A stretch of DNA of 22,150 bases from Pseudomonadota bacterium (lineage in GTDB: Bacteria; Myxococcota_A; Polyangia; Polyangiales; Polyangiaceae). The translations under genes and the position numbers were made by a program. The notes beneath the pieces are model-generated. The model ran no database searches. It worked only from the letters and a program-made list of their open reading frames with translations, and had not been told where the DNA came from. Shown in pieces: positions 14,023 through 22,008 of this stretch (positions within the stretch are counted from its first letter, which is position 1; every line of letters begins with the position of its first letter). The stretch covers positions 1-22,150 of the forward strand of contig JAEWOQ010000192.1 of NCBI GenBank assembly GCA_023460875.1, written 5' to 3'.

Positions 14023-14028
14023 GCTCGG

Positions 14029-14394
14029 GTGACCCGGGAAGCCCTCTATGAGGAGCTCTGCCGCCTGCTCGACGAGGCAGGGGTCGAGGTGCGCGTCGAG
14101 CCGTTCCAGCGCCCCTCCGACCGCAGCGGCGGCTTGTGTCGCCTCAAAGGGCATCACCTGGTGCTCCTCGACGCCCTGGCGAGCCCGGCGCAGCGCGCCC
14201 GCGCTCTGCTCGAGGTGGTGGAGCGCATCGGCCTCGACGCCCTGGGCCTCAACGGGGCGGCGCTCAGCCCCGACCTACTCCGCCAGCTGAGCCGTCGAGG
14301 GCGCATGCCGTGGCCACATCCCCGGGAGGCGCCGGGGCTGGCCCGCTGTGAGCCGCCGTCCCCCTGGGGGAAGACGACGGGCCGCGGCAAGTAA
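14029..14394 (+). CDS. small hypothetical protein upstream of murB
   Basis: I do not recognise a named family. From the GTG at 14029 the product has 121 residues. The first 75 look like a compact alpha/beta domain: 'LYEELCRLLDEAGVEVRVEPF', then 'GGLCRLKGHHLVLLDALASP', then a helical 'QRARALLEVVERIGLDALGL'. The tail from about residue 85 is basic, Pro/Gly-rich and probably disordered. It is soluble, with no signal peptide or membrane segment. The pattern 'GGxCRLKG..LVLLD' followed by a helix reminds me of short conserved hypothetical proteins in other phyla, but I cannot confirm that. The start is set by the promoter position and by the beginning of good codon bias; reading farther upstream gives implausible sequence. 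It precedes murB by 21 bases, so both are likely on one transcript. Confidence 0.7.
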   Translation: MTREALYEELCRLLDEAGVEVRVEPFQRPSDRSGGLCRLKGHHLVLLDALASPAQRARALLEVVERIGLDALGLNGAALSPDLLRQLSRRGRMPWPHPREAPGLARCEPPSPWGKTTGRGK

Positions 14395-14415
14395 GCCCTG
14401 TGCTAGACCCGCGCC

Positions 14416-15561
14416 GTGTTGGTCGAAGCCCAGGTTCCCCTCGCGCCCCTCTCCACCCTCGGCGTAGGGGGCGCCGCCCAGTATCTCGTGACCGCGACGA
14501 CGGAGGCGGAGGTCATCGACGCGCTCCGCTGGGCCCACGAGCGTGGGCTCCCGGTCCACGTGCTCGGCGGCGGCAGCAACCTGGTCGTCAGCGACTCGGG
14601 CGTCCGGGGGCTGGTCCTCCGGATCGCGCTCCGCGGGCTCACGCGCGTCCGAGCGAGCGCGGGGGTCTGCACCTTCAGCGTCGCAGCGGGCGAGGCCTGG
14701 GACGAGCTCGTCGCCCGGACGGTGGAAGAAGACTGTCAGGGCTTGGAGTGCCTGAGCGGGATCCCTGGCCTGACCGGCGCGACGCCAGTTCAGAACGTCG
14801 GCGCCTACGGCCAGGAGGTCTCGGAGACCATCGAACGGGTCCGCGTGCTCGATCGTCACGGGCTCACGGTGTCGGAGCTCCCAGCAGCCGACTGTGGCTT
14901 CGGTTACCGCGATAGCCTGTTCAAGAGCCAGTGGCCGGAGCGCTACGTCGTGCTCGGCGTGACCTTCCGCCTGCGCCAGGGCGCCCCGGCCAAGCTCGCC
15001 TACGGGGAGCTGACGCGCCACTTCGACCTCCCTCTCCCTGGTGCCCTCGGTGCGACGCAGAGCTGCTCCACGCCAGCGCCCGCCTCCGGGCCGTCCCTGA
15101 GCCAGGTGCGCGCCGCCGTGCTCGAGCTCCGCAGGCGCAAGTCGATGGTCCTCGACGACGGCGACCCGAACCGGCGCAGCTGTGGTTCGTTCTTCGTGAA
15201 CGCCCTCGTCCACCCAGAGGACGTCGCGCGCATCGCGGCCGTCGCGGGAGCACCTCCCCCCGCGTTCCCTCAACCCGATGGACGGCTGAAGGTCCCCTCC
15301 GCGTGGCTCATCGAGCGCGCCGGGCTCCCCCGGGGGACGCGGCTCGGCCCCGTCGGCTTGTCGAGCCGGCACACCCTGGCCCTCGTCGCCCACGACGGCG
15401 CCGCGGCGAGGGACGTACTCCGCTTCGCTCACCACGTGCGCCAGCGCGTGCTGGAGCGCTTCGGGGTCCGCCTCGTCCCGGAGCCGGACTTCTGGGGCTT
15501 CGACGAGACCGAAGCCCGGCTGCCCGTGCTCGCCGCTCAGGCGCCCGCCACGACGCCGTAG
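14416..15561 (+). CDS. murB: UDP-N-acetylenolpyruvoylglucosamine reductase (MurB)
   Basis: Reduces UDP-GlcNAc-enolpyruvate to UDP-MurNAc with NADPH and FAD, the second committed step of peptidoglycan precursor synthesis; cytoplasmic. In the 381-residue product the FAD-binding region has 'STLGVGGAAQYLV' (13-25) and 'VLGGGSNLVVSD' (49-60), then 'LECLSGIPGLTGATPVQNVGA' compactly at 110-130. The substrate-binding Y164-R165 in 'FGYRDSLFK' marks a type I enzyme. The proton-donating serine is S258 in 'SCGSFF', and the conserved C-terminal glutamate is E356 in 'VPEPDF'. It is slightly longer than the 342-residue E. coli enzyme because of inserted loops around 205-230 and a C-terminal tail. Start codon GTG 14416; TTG 14419 is possible. 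The last 25 bases overlap the end of convergent alaS. Confidence 0.95.
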   Translation: MLVEAQVPLAPLSTLGVGGAAQYLVTATTEAEVIDALRWAHERGLPVHVLGGGSNLVVSDSGVRGLVLRIALRGLTRVRASAGVCTFSVAAGEAWDELVARTVEEDCQGLECLSGIPGLTGATPVQNVGAYGQEVSETIERVRVLDRHGLTVSELPAADCGFGYRDSLFKSQWPERYVVLGVTFRLRQGAPAKLAYGELTRHFDLPLPGALGATQSCSTPAPASGPSLSQVRAAVLELRRRKSMVLDDGDPNRRSCGSFFVNALVHPEDVARIAAVAGAPPPAFPQPDGRLKVPSAWLIERAGLPRGTRLGPVGLSSRHTLALVAHDGAAARDVLRFAHHVRQRVLERFGVRLVPEPDFWGFDETEARLPVLAAQAPATTP

Positions 15562-18224
15562 ATCGCCTCGATGGCGTCGTCGAGCTTGGCCACCTCGGTG
15601 CCCCCCGCCTGGGCCATGTCCGGACGTCCTCCGCCCGAGCCCCCCACCTGCGCCGCGATGGGGCGGATCAGCTCGCCCGCCTTGAAGCGCTCCGTGAGGC
15701 CCTTGGAGACCGTCGCAACGAGCTGAGCCTTGCCCTCGCTCGCCGAGCCCACGAGCACCACGCTGTCGCCGAGCTTGTCGCGCAGCTGCTCCGCGAGCTC
15801 CCGCAGGGCGCCCCGATCCGTGACCTCCGTGCGGAGCCCCAGGACCTTGACCCCGGCCACTTCGCGCGCCTGCGCCACCATGGCGTCGATCCCGCCGGAG
15901 CCGCCGCCGCTGAGCAACCTCCGCTGCAGCGCCTCGACTTCCTTCTCCAGGGCGCGCTGGCGATCCATCAAGCGGCCGATCTTCTCCGTGAGCCCCTCGG
16001 GGGTGGTCTTGGCCGTTCGCGCCGCGTCCGCGACGGTCGCCTCCAGGTCGTGCACGTAGGCGAGCGAGCCCTCGCCCGTCGAAGCCAGGATGCGCCGCAC
16101 GCCTGCGGCGACGCCCTGCTCGCTGACGATCTTGAAGAGGCCGATGTCCCCCGTCGCGCGCGCGTGCACGCCGCCGCACAGCTCCGTCGACGGTCCGATG
16201 GTGAGCATGCGCACCACGTCGCCGTACTTCTCTTCGAAGATCATCGTGGCGCCACGGCCGCGGGCCTGCTCCATCGTCAGCACCTCGGTGCGGATGGGCG
16301 CGTTCTGCAGGATGGCCTCGTTGACGAGCTCCTCGACGCGGGAGATCTCCTCGGAGGTGAGGGGATGGTTGTGGGTGAAGTCGAAGCGGAGCCGATCCGG
16401 GCCGACGAGCGACCCCTTCTGCTGAGCTTGAGGCCCCAACACCTGCCGCAGCGCCCAATGCAAGAGGTGGGTCGCGGAGTGATTGCGGCGCGTCCGCTCC
16501 CTTCGCGCCACGTCCACCAGGAGCTTCGCCTCCTGACCGATCTCCACGCTCCCGGAGCTCACCTGGCCCCGGTGCACGACGATGCCCGCGACGGGCTTGA
16601 GGGTGTCGCTGATCGTCACCCGGGCCGCGTCGCCGCCCACATCGATCACGCCCTGATCCCCGATCTGACCGCCGGAGGCCGCATAGAAGGGCGTGCGCTC
16701 CACGACCAGCTCCACGGAGTCCCCCGCGCTCGCGCTGTCGACGAGCTCTCCGGCGCGGACGATCGCGACGACGCGCGACTCATCCGCGTCTCGCTCGTAG
16801 CCCGTGAAGCGCACCTCACCGCCCGGGACCTGCTCGAGGGCCTCGCGGTACACGGCCTCCACCGCCTGCTCCACGCCCGTGAACTTCGAGCGCTTGCGGG
16901 CCTCCTCCAGGGCGACCTCGTAGCCGGCCAGGTCGACGGCGAGCCCGCGCTCCTTGCAGATCACCTCGGTCAGATCGACGGGGAAGCCGTACGTGTCGTA
17001 GAGCTGAAACGCGTCACGACCATCGAGCAGCTCGGAGCCCGCGCTCGCGAGCTTGTCGAAGCGCTCCTCCAGCAGCAGCAGACCGCGCTCGATCGTCTGC
17101 CGGAAGCGCACCTCCTCTGCCTCGGTCACGCTGGCGATGAGCTCGGCCCGCTCCCGGAGCTCTGGGTACTGCTGCCCCATCGTCTCGACGACCCGCCCCG
17201 CGACCCGGTGCAGGAAGGGCTCCGCGATGCCGAGGCGATGGCCGTGCCGCACCGCGCGGCGCATCACGCGCCGCAGCACGTACTCACGCCCCGTGCTGTC
17301 CGGCATCACCCCCTCGGCGATGAGGAGCGCCGTGGTGCGCGCGTGGTCGGCGATGACCCGCATGCTCACGTCGTCCGGGGCCATGCTCGCGCCGTAGGAC
17401 TTGCCCGAGATCTCCACGGTGGCGTCCACCAGCGTACGCAGCAGGTCGACCTCGTAGTTGCTCGTCTTGCCCTGCACGACGCTCGCCAGCCGCTCGAGCC
17501 CGGCGCCCGTGTCGATGCTCGGCTTCGGCAGCTCTCGCAGCTCCGCCCGGCCGTCCACCAGCAGCCGCTCGAACTGCATGAAGACCAGGTTCCAGATCTC
17601 CATCCAGCCGTGACCCTCGGCGGTCTGCTCCTGACCGAAGCGCGCCACGTCCACGTCGGGGCCGTTGTAGAAATAGATCTCGCTGCAAGGACCGCAGGGG
17701 CCGGTCTCGCCCATCTGCCAGAAGTTGTCGTCCATGCCGAGGCCGACGATGCGGTCCTCACCGAAGCCGGTCACCTGCTTCCACAGATCGCGCGCCTGCT
17801 CGTCCGCGCCCGCGACCCCCTCCTCACCCTTGAAATAGGTGAAGACGAGGCGCTCGGGGGGCAGGCCCAAATCCTTGGTGAGGAAGTCCCACGCGAAGAC
17901 GATCGCCTCCTCCTTGAAATAGTCGCCGAAGCTGAAGTTCCCGAGCATCTCGAAGAACGTCTGGTGCCGCGGCGAGGGCCCCACCTCCTCCAGATCGTTG
18001 TGCTTGCCGCTGATGCGGATGCACTTCTGGCGCGAGGCCGCCCGCGTGTAAGGCCGCGACTCCTTGCCCGTGAACACGTCCTTGAACTGGACCATCCCCG
18101 CGTTGTTGAACATCAGGGTCGGATCGTTCGCGGGCAGCAAGGAGGCGCTGGATACGACCTCGTGGCCGTTGCGGCGGAAGAACTCGAGGAACGCTTGGCG
18201 GAGCTCGGAGGTGGTCTTGCTCAT
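15537..18224 (-). CDS. alaS: alanine--tRNA ligase
   Basis: Charges tRNA-Ala and edits mischarged Ser and Gly; cytoplasmic. The 895-residue length is normal. The class II catalytic core begins at the N-terminus ('ELRQAFLEFFRRNGHEVVSS', 'NNAGMVQFKDVFTG', then 'RQKCIRISGKHNDLEEVG' and 'HHTFFEMLGNFSFGDYF'-like text, where the sequence has RHQTFFEM). The editing domain carries its zinc ligands H582-x3-H586 ('HSATH') and C683-x3-H687 ('CGGVH'). The C-terminal DHHA1-type C-Ala domain ends with 'GGRPDMAQAGG'. The start ATG 18224 gives the canonical MSKTTSELR beginning. The glycosyltransferase gene lies 34 bases upstream on the same strand. The 3' end overlaps murB by 25 bases. Confidence 0.97.
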   Translation of the reverse strand: MSKTTSELRQAFLEFFRRNGHEVVSSASLLPANDPTLMFNNAGMVQFKDVFTGKESRPYTRAASRQKCIRISGKHNDLEEVGPSPRHQTFFEMLGNFSFGDYFKEEAIVFAWDFLTKDLGLPPERLVFTYFKGEEGVAGADEQARDLWKQVTGFGEDRIVGLGMDDNFWQMGETGPCGPCSEIYFYNGPDVDVARFGQEQTAEGHGWMEIWNLVFMQFERLLVDGRAELRELPKPSIDTGAGLERLASVVQGKTSNYEVDLLRTLVDATVEISGKSYGASMAPDDVSMRVIADHARTTALLIAEGVMPDSTGREYVLRRVMRRAVRHGHRLGIAEPFLHRVAGRVVETMGQQYPELRERAELIASVTEAEEVRFRQTIERGLLLLEERFDKLASAGSELLDGRDAFQLYDTYGFPVDLTEVICKERGLAVDLAGYEVALEEARKRSKFTGVEQAVEAVYREALEQVPGGEVRFTGYERDADESRVVAIVRAGELVDSASAGDSVELVVERTPFYAASGGQIGDQGVIDVGGDAARVTISDTLKPVAGIVVHRGQVSSGSVEIGQEAKLLVDVARRERTRRNHSATHLLHWALRQVLGPQAQQKGSLVGPDRLRFDFTHNHPLTSEEISRVEELVNEAILQNAPIRTEVLTMEQARGRGATMIFEEKYGDVVRMLTIGPSTELCGGVHARATGDIGLFKIVSEQGVAAGVRRILASTGEGSLAYVHDLEATVADAARTAKTTPEGLTEKIGRLMDRQRALEKEVEALQRRLLSGGGSGGIDAMVAQAREVAGVKVLGLRTEVTDRGALRELAEQLRDKLGDSVVLVGSASEGKAQLVATVSKGLTERFKAGELIRPIAAQVGGSGGGRPDMAQAGGTEVAKLDDAIEAIYGVVAGA

Positions 18225-18258
18225 GGCGATTGCCCCGCCCTCCTAGCACGCCTTGGGG

Positions 18259-19407
18259 TCATCGGGGATTGGCGTCGGGCGCCAGCTCCAAGTAGAGCCG
18301 CTCATAACGCGCGGCCACGCGAGCCGCTGCGAAATGGCTCTCTGCGGCCTGCTTCCCCCGCGCGCCGAGCACGGCGTCGCGCCCCGCCCACAACCCCATC
18401 ACCGCGTCGCGCCAGGCGCGGTCGTCCCCGGGCAAGAGCTCCGCGCCCGCGAGGTCTCGCAAGGGCCCCTCGTCGAGGGCCAAGACAGGGACGCCGAGGG
18501 CCATCGACTCCAGCAAGACGATGGGCAGATCCACCTTCCCCCAGAGATCGTCGACGGGGAACAACACCCCCGTCGCTCCCTGGATCAGCGCCAGGATGTC
18601 GCCGAGGTGCCTCGAGAAGCGCACCTTGCTGGGGTCGAGGCGAGCCGCCAACCCCCGGGCGATCTCGTCGGCGCGGGGCGTCTTCTGACGATAAGCGAAC
18701 ACGACGCGCGCCCGGGGCTCCCGCTCCGTCAACGGCGCCACGAGCCGGGCCACCCGCTCCGCCCCCGAGCTGACCTCCAGGTCCCCCGGGTACACGAACA
18801 CGGGGGCGTCCTCTTCGAGCTGCAGGGACCGCCGCACCTGGGCCACCACCTCTGGGCTCCGCCGCTCGATGGTGGGCACCGGCGGAGGGATCACCTCGAG
18901 CCGCGGCGCGGTCCGCCCGGCGGGATACCCGGCCCGGAGCCGCTCGGCGGTCCAGCGGCTCTGGGCGACGACCACGTCTCCAAACAGGAGCTTCTGGGGG
19001 TGGTTCATGTCCCGGGGCGGCGAGGCCACCGTCTGCACGACGGGGGTCCGTCGGAGGGCTCGCAGCGCCCGCCCCACCGCGCTCGACCTCGGGTTCGGCG
19101 CGAACACGAAATGCCACACGTCCGCCCGCGATCGCGCCCCCACCCACAGCGCGGCCCGCAGGTTCTCCCGCAGGCTCGGCGTGAAATGCCCCGAGCTCGC
19201 GTACACCGGCGCGATCTCCCAGGCCGGCGCTCCCCCAGGCCCTGTCGGGGCGGTCGCGCCGACGGTCGCCATCACCATGGGACGGACCGCGTCGAGGTGC
19301 GACGCGATGTCTCTGACCAAACACTTCGTTCCATCGTGGAAGGGGGCCACGATCGGCTTCGAGACGAACAACACCCGGGGCTTCACGGCGCGCACCCTGG
19401 CTGACAT
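18259..19407 (-). CDS. glycosyltransferase, GT-B fold, family 4-like
   Basis: Transfers a sugar from a nucleotide donor to an unknown acceptor, probably for a cell-surface glycan. From ATG 19407 the product is 382 residues. It opens with 'KPRVLFVSKPIVAPFHDGTK', a GT-B N-terminal strand and loop; the region upstream of 19407 is low-complexity. The C-terminal half has 'APVFVYPGDLEVSSGAERV' (start of the second Rossmann domain). The donor-site segment 'KVDLPIVLLESMALGVPVLA' keeps the final Glu of the E-x7-E motif and has an Asp in the first part, as in some GT4 subgroups. No membrane segment is visible. It is followed 34 bases later by alaS and may be co-transcribed. It has no glycan-cluster neighbours in this window, so the pathway is unknown. 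Confidence 0.85.
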   Translation of the reverse strand: MSARVRAVKPRVLFVSKPIVAPFHDGTKCLVRDIASHLDAVRPMVMATVGATAPTGPGGAPAWEIAPVYASSGHFTPSLRENLRAALWVGARSRADVWHFVFAPNPRSSAVGRALRALRRTPVVQTVASPPRDMNHPQKLLFGDVVVAQSRWTAERLRAGYPAGRTAPRLEVIPPPVPTIERRSPEVVAQVRRSLQLEEDAPVFVYPGDLEVSSGAERVARLVAPLTEREPRARVVFAYRQKTPRADEIARGLAARLDPSKVRFSRHLGDILALIQGATGVLFPVDDLWGKVDLPIVLLESMALGVPVLALDEGPLRDLAGAELLPGDDRAWRDAVMGLWAGRDAVLGARGKQAAESHFAAARVAARYERLYLELAPDANPR

Positions 19408-19708
19408 CACAGCCCGAGACCAGAGGCCAACGGCCCCTGGCCGACCAGATCGGCGGGGTCCGCGAGAGCGCCGCCGCAGCGCTGAATCAGCGCCGCCACG
19501 GCTCTGAATCAGCGCCGCCGCAGCTCCGCCGAGGAGCGCCCCTGAACCCCTCACTATGAGCATTTTTTAATAACGACACCCTGCAGCCGACGGCCGGGCG
19601 GCACAGGTGCGATGCTAAACCACAAATCGTCGACGCCCTGAGCGGCACACTGAAAACCCGACGCATTGACCATTGTCGCCCCAGGGCAACGGGACCGAAG
19701 ATGGAGGG
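19408..19708. other. 301-bp divergent gap with GC-rich repeats and an AT-rich core
   Basis: No gene is supported here. The left part contains a 15-bp direct repeat (TGAATCAGCGCCGCC at 19483-19497 and 19505-19519) with further AGCGCCGCCG fragments. At 19561-19574 there is a sudden AT-rich stretch with six T's followed by AATAAC, which stands out in this GC-rich window and probably marks promoter DNA for one or both divergent genes. TTGACC at 19666-19671 is a possible -35, but no matching -10 is clear. Confidence 0.5.
19483..19519. repeat. 15-bp direct repeat, 22-bp period
   Basis: TGAATCAGCGCCGCC occurs at 19483-19497 and 19505-19519 in the gap between the glycosyltransferase gene and the Cys-rich lipoprotein gene. 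The period is not a multiple of three, which argues against coding. No function is evident. Confidence 0.75.
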
Positions 19709-21946
19709 ATGGGGTTCTCAATCGGGCTACGACGTGTCCTCGCGCTGCTCTCCGTCCTGCTGGTGCCCTTCGCCTGCGGCGGCGGAGCGAAGGTGGACGG
19801 TGAAGGTTCGGGGGGCGGAGGGAACGACCCCACCGCCTGCCAGCGGCTCTTCGGCGACGCCTGCGGGAGCCCCTGCGACGAGGACAGCCCTTGCGCCGAA
19901 GGCATGCACTGTCGCGCTGACAAGTGCCACGCGGAGTGTGGCGAGGGCGTCGCCTGCGGCGGCGGCAGGAGCTGCTCGGACACGGGGGTCTGCGTCGGCC
20001 TCGCCCCCTCTCCCAACGACGAGTGTGAGCCCCAGACCTGCGCAGAGGCCGGCTTCGCCTGCGGCATGATGGTCGACGAGTGCGGCAACGTCGTCGACTG
20101 CGCCGAGGAGGGGCTCAGCTGCACCGCCAATGAGGTGTGCAGCGGCAACCCGACGGAGTGCAAGGAAGCCTCGGGCTTCGCGGACTGTGAGGTCTGCTCG
20201 GACATCCCCGATTGCAGCGGCGAGGATCAGGTGACGGTGCTCCGCGGGCGCGTAATGAGCCCGGGCCGCGACGACGACGACACCGCCAACCAGGTCGGCA
20301 TCCCCAACGCCGTCGTGTACTTGCTGCGCACCACCGACGTCGGGGATCTCCCCGCGATCTCCCGGGGCCTCCCCGACGGCGCCGGGCAGAGCTGCGATCG
20401 CTGCGACGATCAGGAGTTCGGGCCGCTCCTGGTGGGCGCCGTCTCGGACGCGAGCGGCTACTTCGAGATCGAGGAGTTCGTGCCCGTGGAAACGGAGCTG
20501 CTCTTGGTGGTGAAGGCCGGCAAGTTCCGGCGCGCCACGAAGATCACGGTGCCCGCGAGCGACGCGTGCCAGACCAGCGAGCTGCCCACCGCGCTCCCCG
20601 ACAACCCGGCGCGCCTGCCCCGGACGCTGGACGACGGTCTGGCGGTGAACATCCCCCGCATGGCCGTGTCGACCGGGCGCATCGACGCCATGGAGTGCGT
20701 CTTCCACAAGATGGGTCTGAGCGCTGAGGTGTTCGGGGCTCCCGGCGCTGACACCCCCGTGCACATCTACCACGGCGCTAACTCCAGCGATCGCCCCGCG
20801 GGCGGCGCCTGGCCCAACGACGACGCGGACGCGAGCTGCGCCGCCTGCGACGCATGCGGGAACGGCACAGGGACCAACAGCTGCCGCACGAACAACTGCG
20901 GAGGCGGGAGCCAAGCGGCCAAGTTCGCCTTCCTCTCGGAGAACTGCGTGGCCCGCAGCTGCAGGAGCTGCGTCGCCTGCGGCACGGGCAACGGAAGCGC
21001 GGCTCAGCAATGCCGCACCGCCAACTGCGGCGGCAGCGCGAGCTCGGCGCGGACCAACTACCTGGACGACCATTGCCGCCCCTACCTCGACACCCGCTTC
21101 CTCGAGGACGCCTCGGCCATGGGGAACTACGACATGGTGGTGCTCGACTGCCAGGGGACCAACTACGACTCCGGGGGCCAGCGCCGCACGGCTCACGGAG
21201 AGCGCGTCCGCCACTACGTGAACCGCGGCGGCCGGATGTTCGCGAGCCACCTGGCTCACACCTGGCTCTACGCGAACGGTGACGAGCCCTACTCCGAGAG
21301 CGATCCCCTGAACACCGGCCTGGCCAGCACGGCCACGTGGGAGGCGACCTTCAGCTCGACGCCCAGCTCGGGCACCGGTCAGGTGACCCTCCCGGATTAC
21401 TGGGAGGACGGCGAGAGCGCCTGGACGACGGAGAACGTGAGCCCCCGCATCGAGTCTTTCGCGGAGTGGCTCGGGAGCGAGGGCATCACGGACGCCGACA
21501 ACGACCACAAGTTCGCGCTCCGGGATCCCCGCAGCATGTGCATCGAACCCGGGGAGCACACGGAGGTCTTCGTCGATGGGGTGGACAGCACGAACGCCGT
21601 CGCCACCCGGGTGCAGCAGTTCTCCTTCAACGCCCCGTATGGCGCTCCCGAGGAGGCCGCCTGCGGGCGCGTGGCTTACAGCGGCTTCCACGTCGCGGCC
21701 GAGGCCGGGAGCGGCTCAGACCCCTTCGAGCACGTGATGTTCCCGGAGCACTGCGAAGGCGACCTCTCCGACCAGGAGAAGGTGCTGCTCTACATGCTGT
21801 TCGATCTGGGCGCCTGCGTGGGCTCGGAGCCCCCGATGATCCCCTGCGTGCCGGCCACCTGCCCCTCCGACGCCTGCGGCTTCATGCCCGACGGCTGCGG
21901 CGGCGTGGTGGACTGCGGCGCCTGTGTCCCCACCCCCGTGAAGTAA
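19709..21946 (+). CDS. large Cys-rich secreted lipoprotein with carboxypeptidase-regulatory-like domain
   Basis: A 745-residue surface or periplasmic protein of unknown function. The N-terminus has two arginines, a hydrophobic stretch and C23-G-G-G, so it is probably lipidated, though the lipobox (P-F-A-C) is poor. Residues about 35-165 are Cys-rich, including a 'CxPxTCxxxGxxCG...DECG..VDC' module whose counterpart closes the protein ('CVPATCPSDACG...DGCGGVVDCGAC'). Residues about 171-300 resemble a carboxypeptidase-regulatory or Cna-B beta-sandwich. Then come 'VNIPRMAVSTGRIDAMECVFHKMGL' in part and a Rossmann-like segment with 'YDMVVLDCQG' and 'GGRMFASHLAHTWL' (about 507-520). Two tandem six-cysteine repeats interrupt it (377-413 and 418-456). 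ATG 19709 is chosen because of the signal sequence; GGAGGG lies directly before it. Confidence 0.83.
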   Translation: MGFSIGLRRVLALLSVLLVPFACGGGAKVDGEGSGGGGNDPTACQRLFGDACGSPCDEDSPCAEGMHCRADKCHAECGEGVACGGGRSCSDTGVCVGLAPSPNDECEPQTCAEAGFACGMMVDECGNVVDCAEEGLSCTANEVCSGNPTECKEASGFADCEVCSDIPDCSGEDQVTVLRGRVMSPGRDDDDTANQVGIPNAVVYLLRTTDVGDLPAISRGLPDGAGQSCDRCDDQEFGPLLVGAVSDASGYFEIEEFVPVETELLLVVKAGKFRRATKITVPASDACQTSELPTALPDNPARLPRTLDDGLAVNIPRMAVSTGRIDAMECVFHKMGLSAEVFGAPGADTPVHIYHGANSSDRPAGGAWPNDDADASCAACDACGNGTGTNSCRTNNCGGGSQAAKFAFLSENCVARSCRSCVACGTGNGSAAQQCRTANCGGSASSARTNYLDDHCRPYLDTRFLEDASAMGNYDMVVLDCQGTNYDSGGQRRTAHGERVRHYVNRGGRMFASHLAHTWLYANGDEPYSESDPLNTGLASTATWEATFSSTPSSGTGQVTLPDYWEDGESAWTTENVSPRIESFAEWLGSEGITDADNDHKFALRDPRSMCIEPGEHTEVFVDGVDSTNAVATRVQQFSFNAPYGAPEEAACGRVAYSGFHVAAEAGSGSDPFEHVMFPEHCEGDLSDQEKVLLYMLFDLGACVGSEPPMIPCVPATCPSDACGFMPDGCGGVVDCGACVPTPVK

Positions 21947-21980
21947 CCCAGCCCGCCTCCCACCCTCTGCTGCCCACCCT

Positions 21981-22008
21981 GCGGCCCTCTCCCCCCGGCG
22001 AGGGCCGC
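21981..22008 (+). terminator. hairpin downstream of the Cys-rich lipoprotein gene
   Basis: GCGGCCCTC (21981-21989) pairs perfectly with GAGGGCCGC (22000-22008) around a 10-base loop, 35 bases after the stop codon. Only a short, mixed T-containing stretch follows, so it is a weak intrinsic terminator at best. The last 140 bases of the window beyond it show no gene; TTTCGGAG (22014-22021) and CTCCGAAA (22052-22059) form a further inverted repeat. Confidence 0.4.

Larger units (their letters stand above)
13627..14028. promoter_or_regulatory. 402-bp divergent regulatory gap between HARE/Mrr-like gene and small hypothetical gene
   Basis: This gap is visibly less GC-rich than its surroundings and contains no convincing gene. 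It holds two GAAC-N4-GTTC palindromes (13648-13661 region and 13756-13767), a tighter GAAC-G-GTTC palindrome (13854-13862), and at its right end an extended -10 promoter driving the plus-strand gene. No tRNA-like or other structured RNA fold was recognised. Confidence 0.6.

Noticed and set aside
14275..16458. A 727-codon minus-strand open frame across murB and alaS
   Set aside because: It runs out of frame with alaS and antisense to murB; the translation is Gly/Arg/Ala-rich without motifs.
14931..18773. A 1280-codon plus-strand open frame opposite alaS
   Set aside because: It is antisense to a clear alaS gene and crosses into the glycosyltransferase gene. Its composition (R, A, H, L rich) is what G/C-biased third positions produce on the opposite strand; no domain is recognisable.
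19408..19563. 52-residue N-terminal extension of the glycosyltransferase
   Set aside because: It is repetitive Arg/Gly/Ala sequence over DNA with a 22-bp period repeat; the family N-terminus begins right after the ATG at 19407.
19727..21691. A 654-codon minus-strand open frame under the Cys-rich lipoprotein
   Set aside because: It is the antisense shadow of a gene with a signal sequence and conserved motifs; the translation is Val/Ala/Gly-rich and motif-free.
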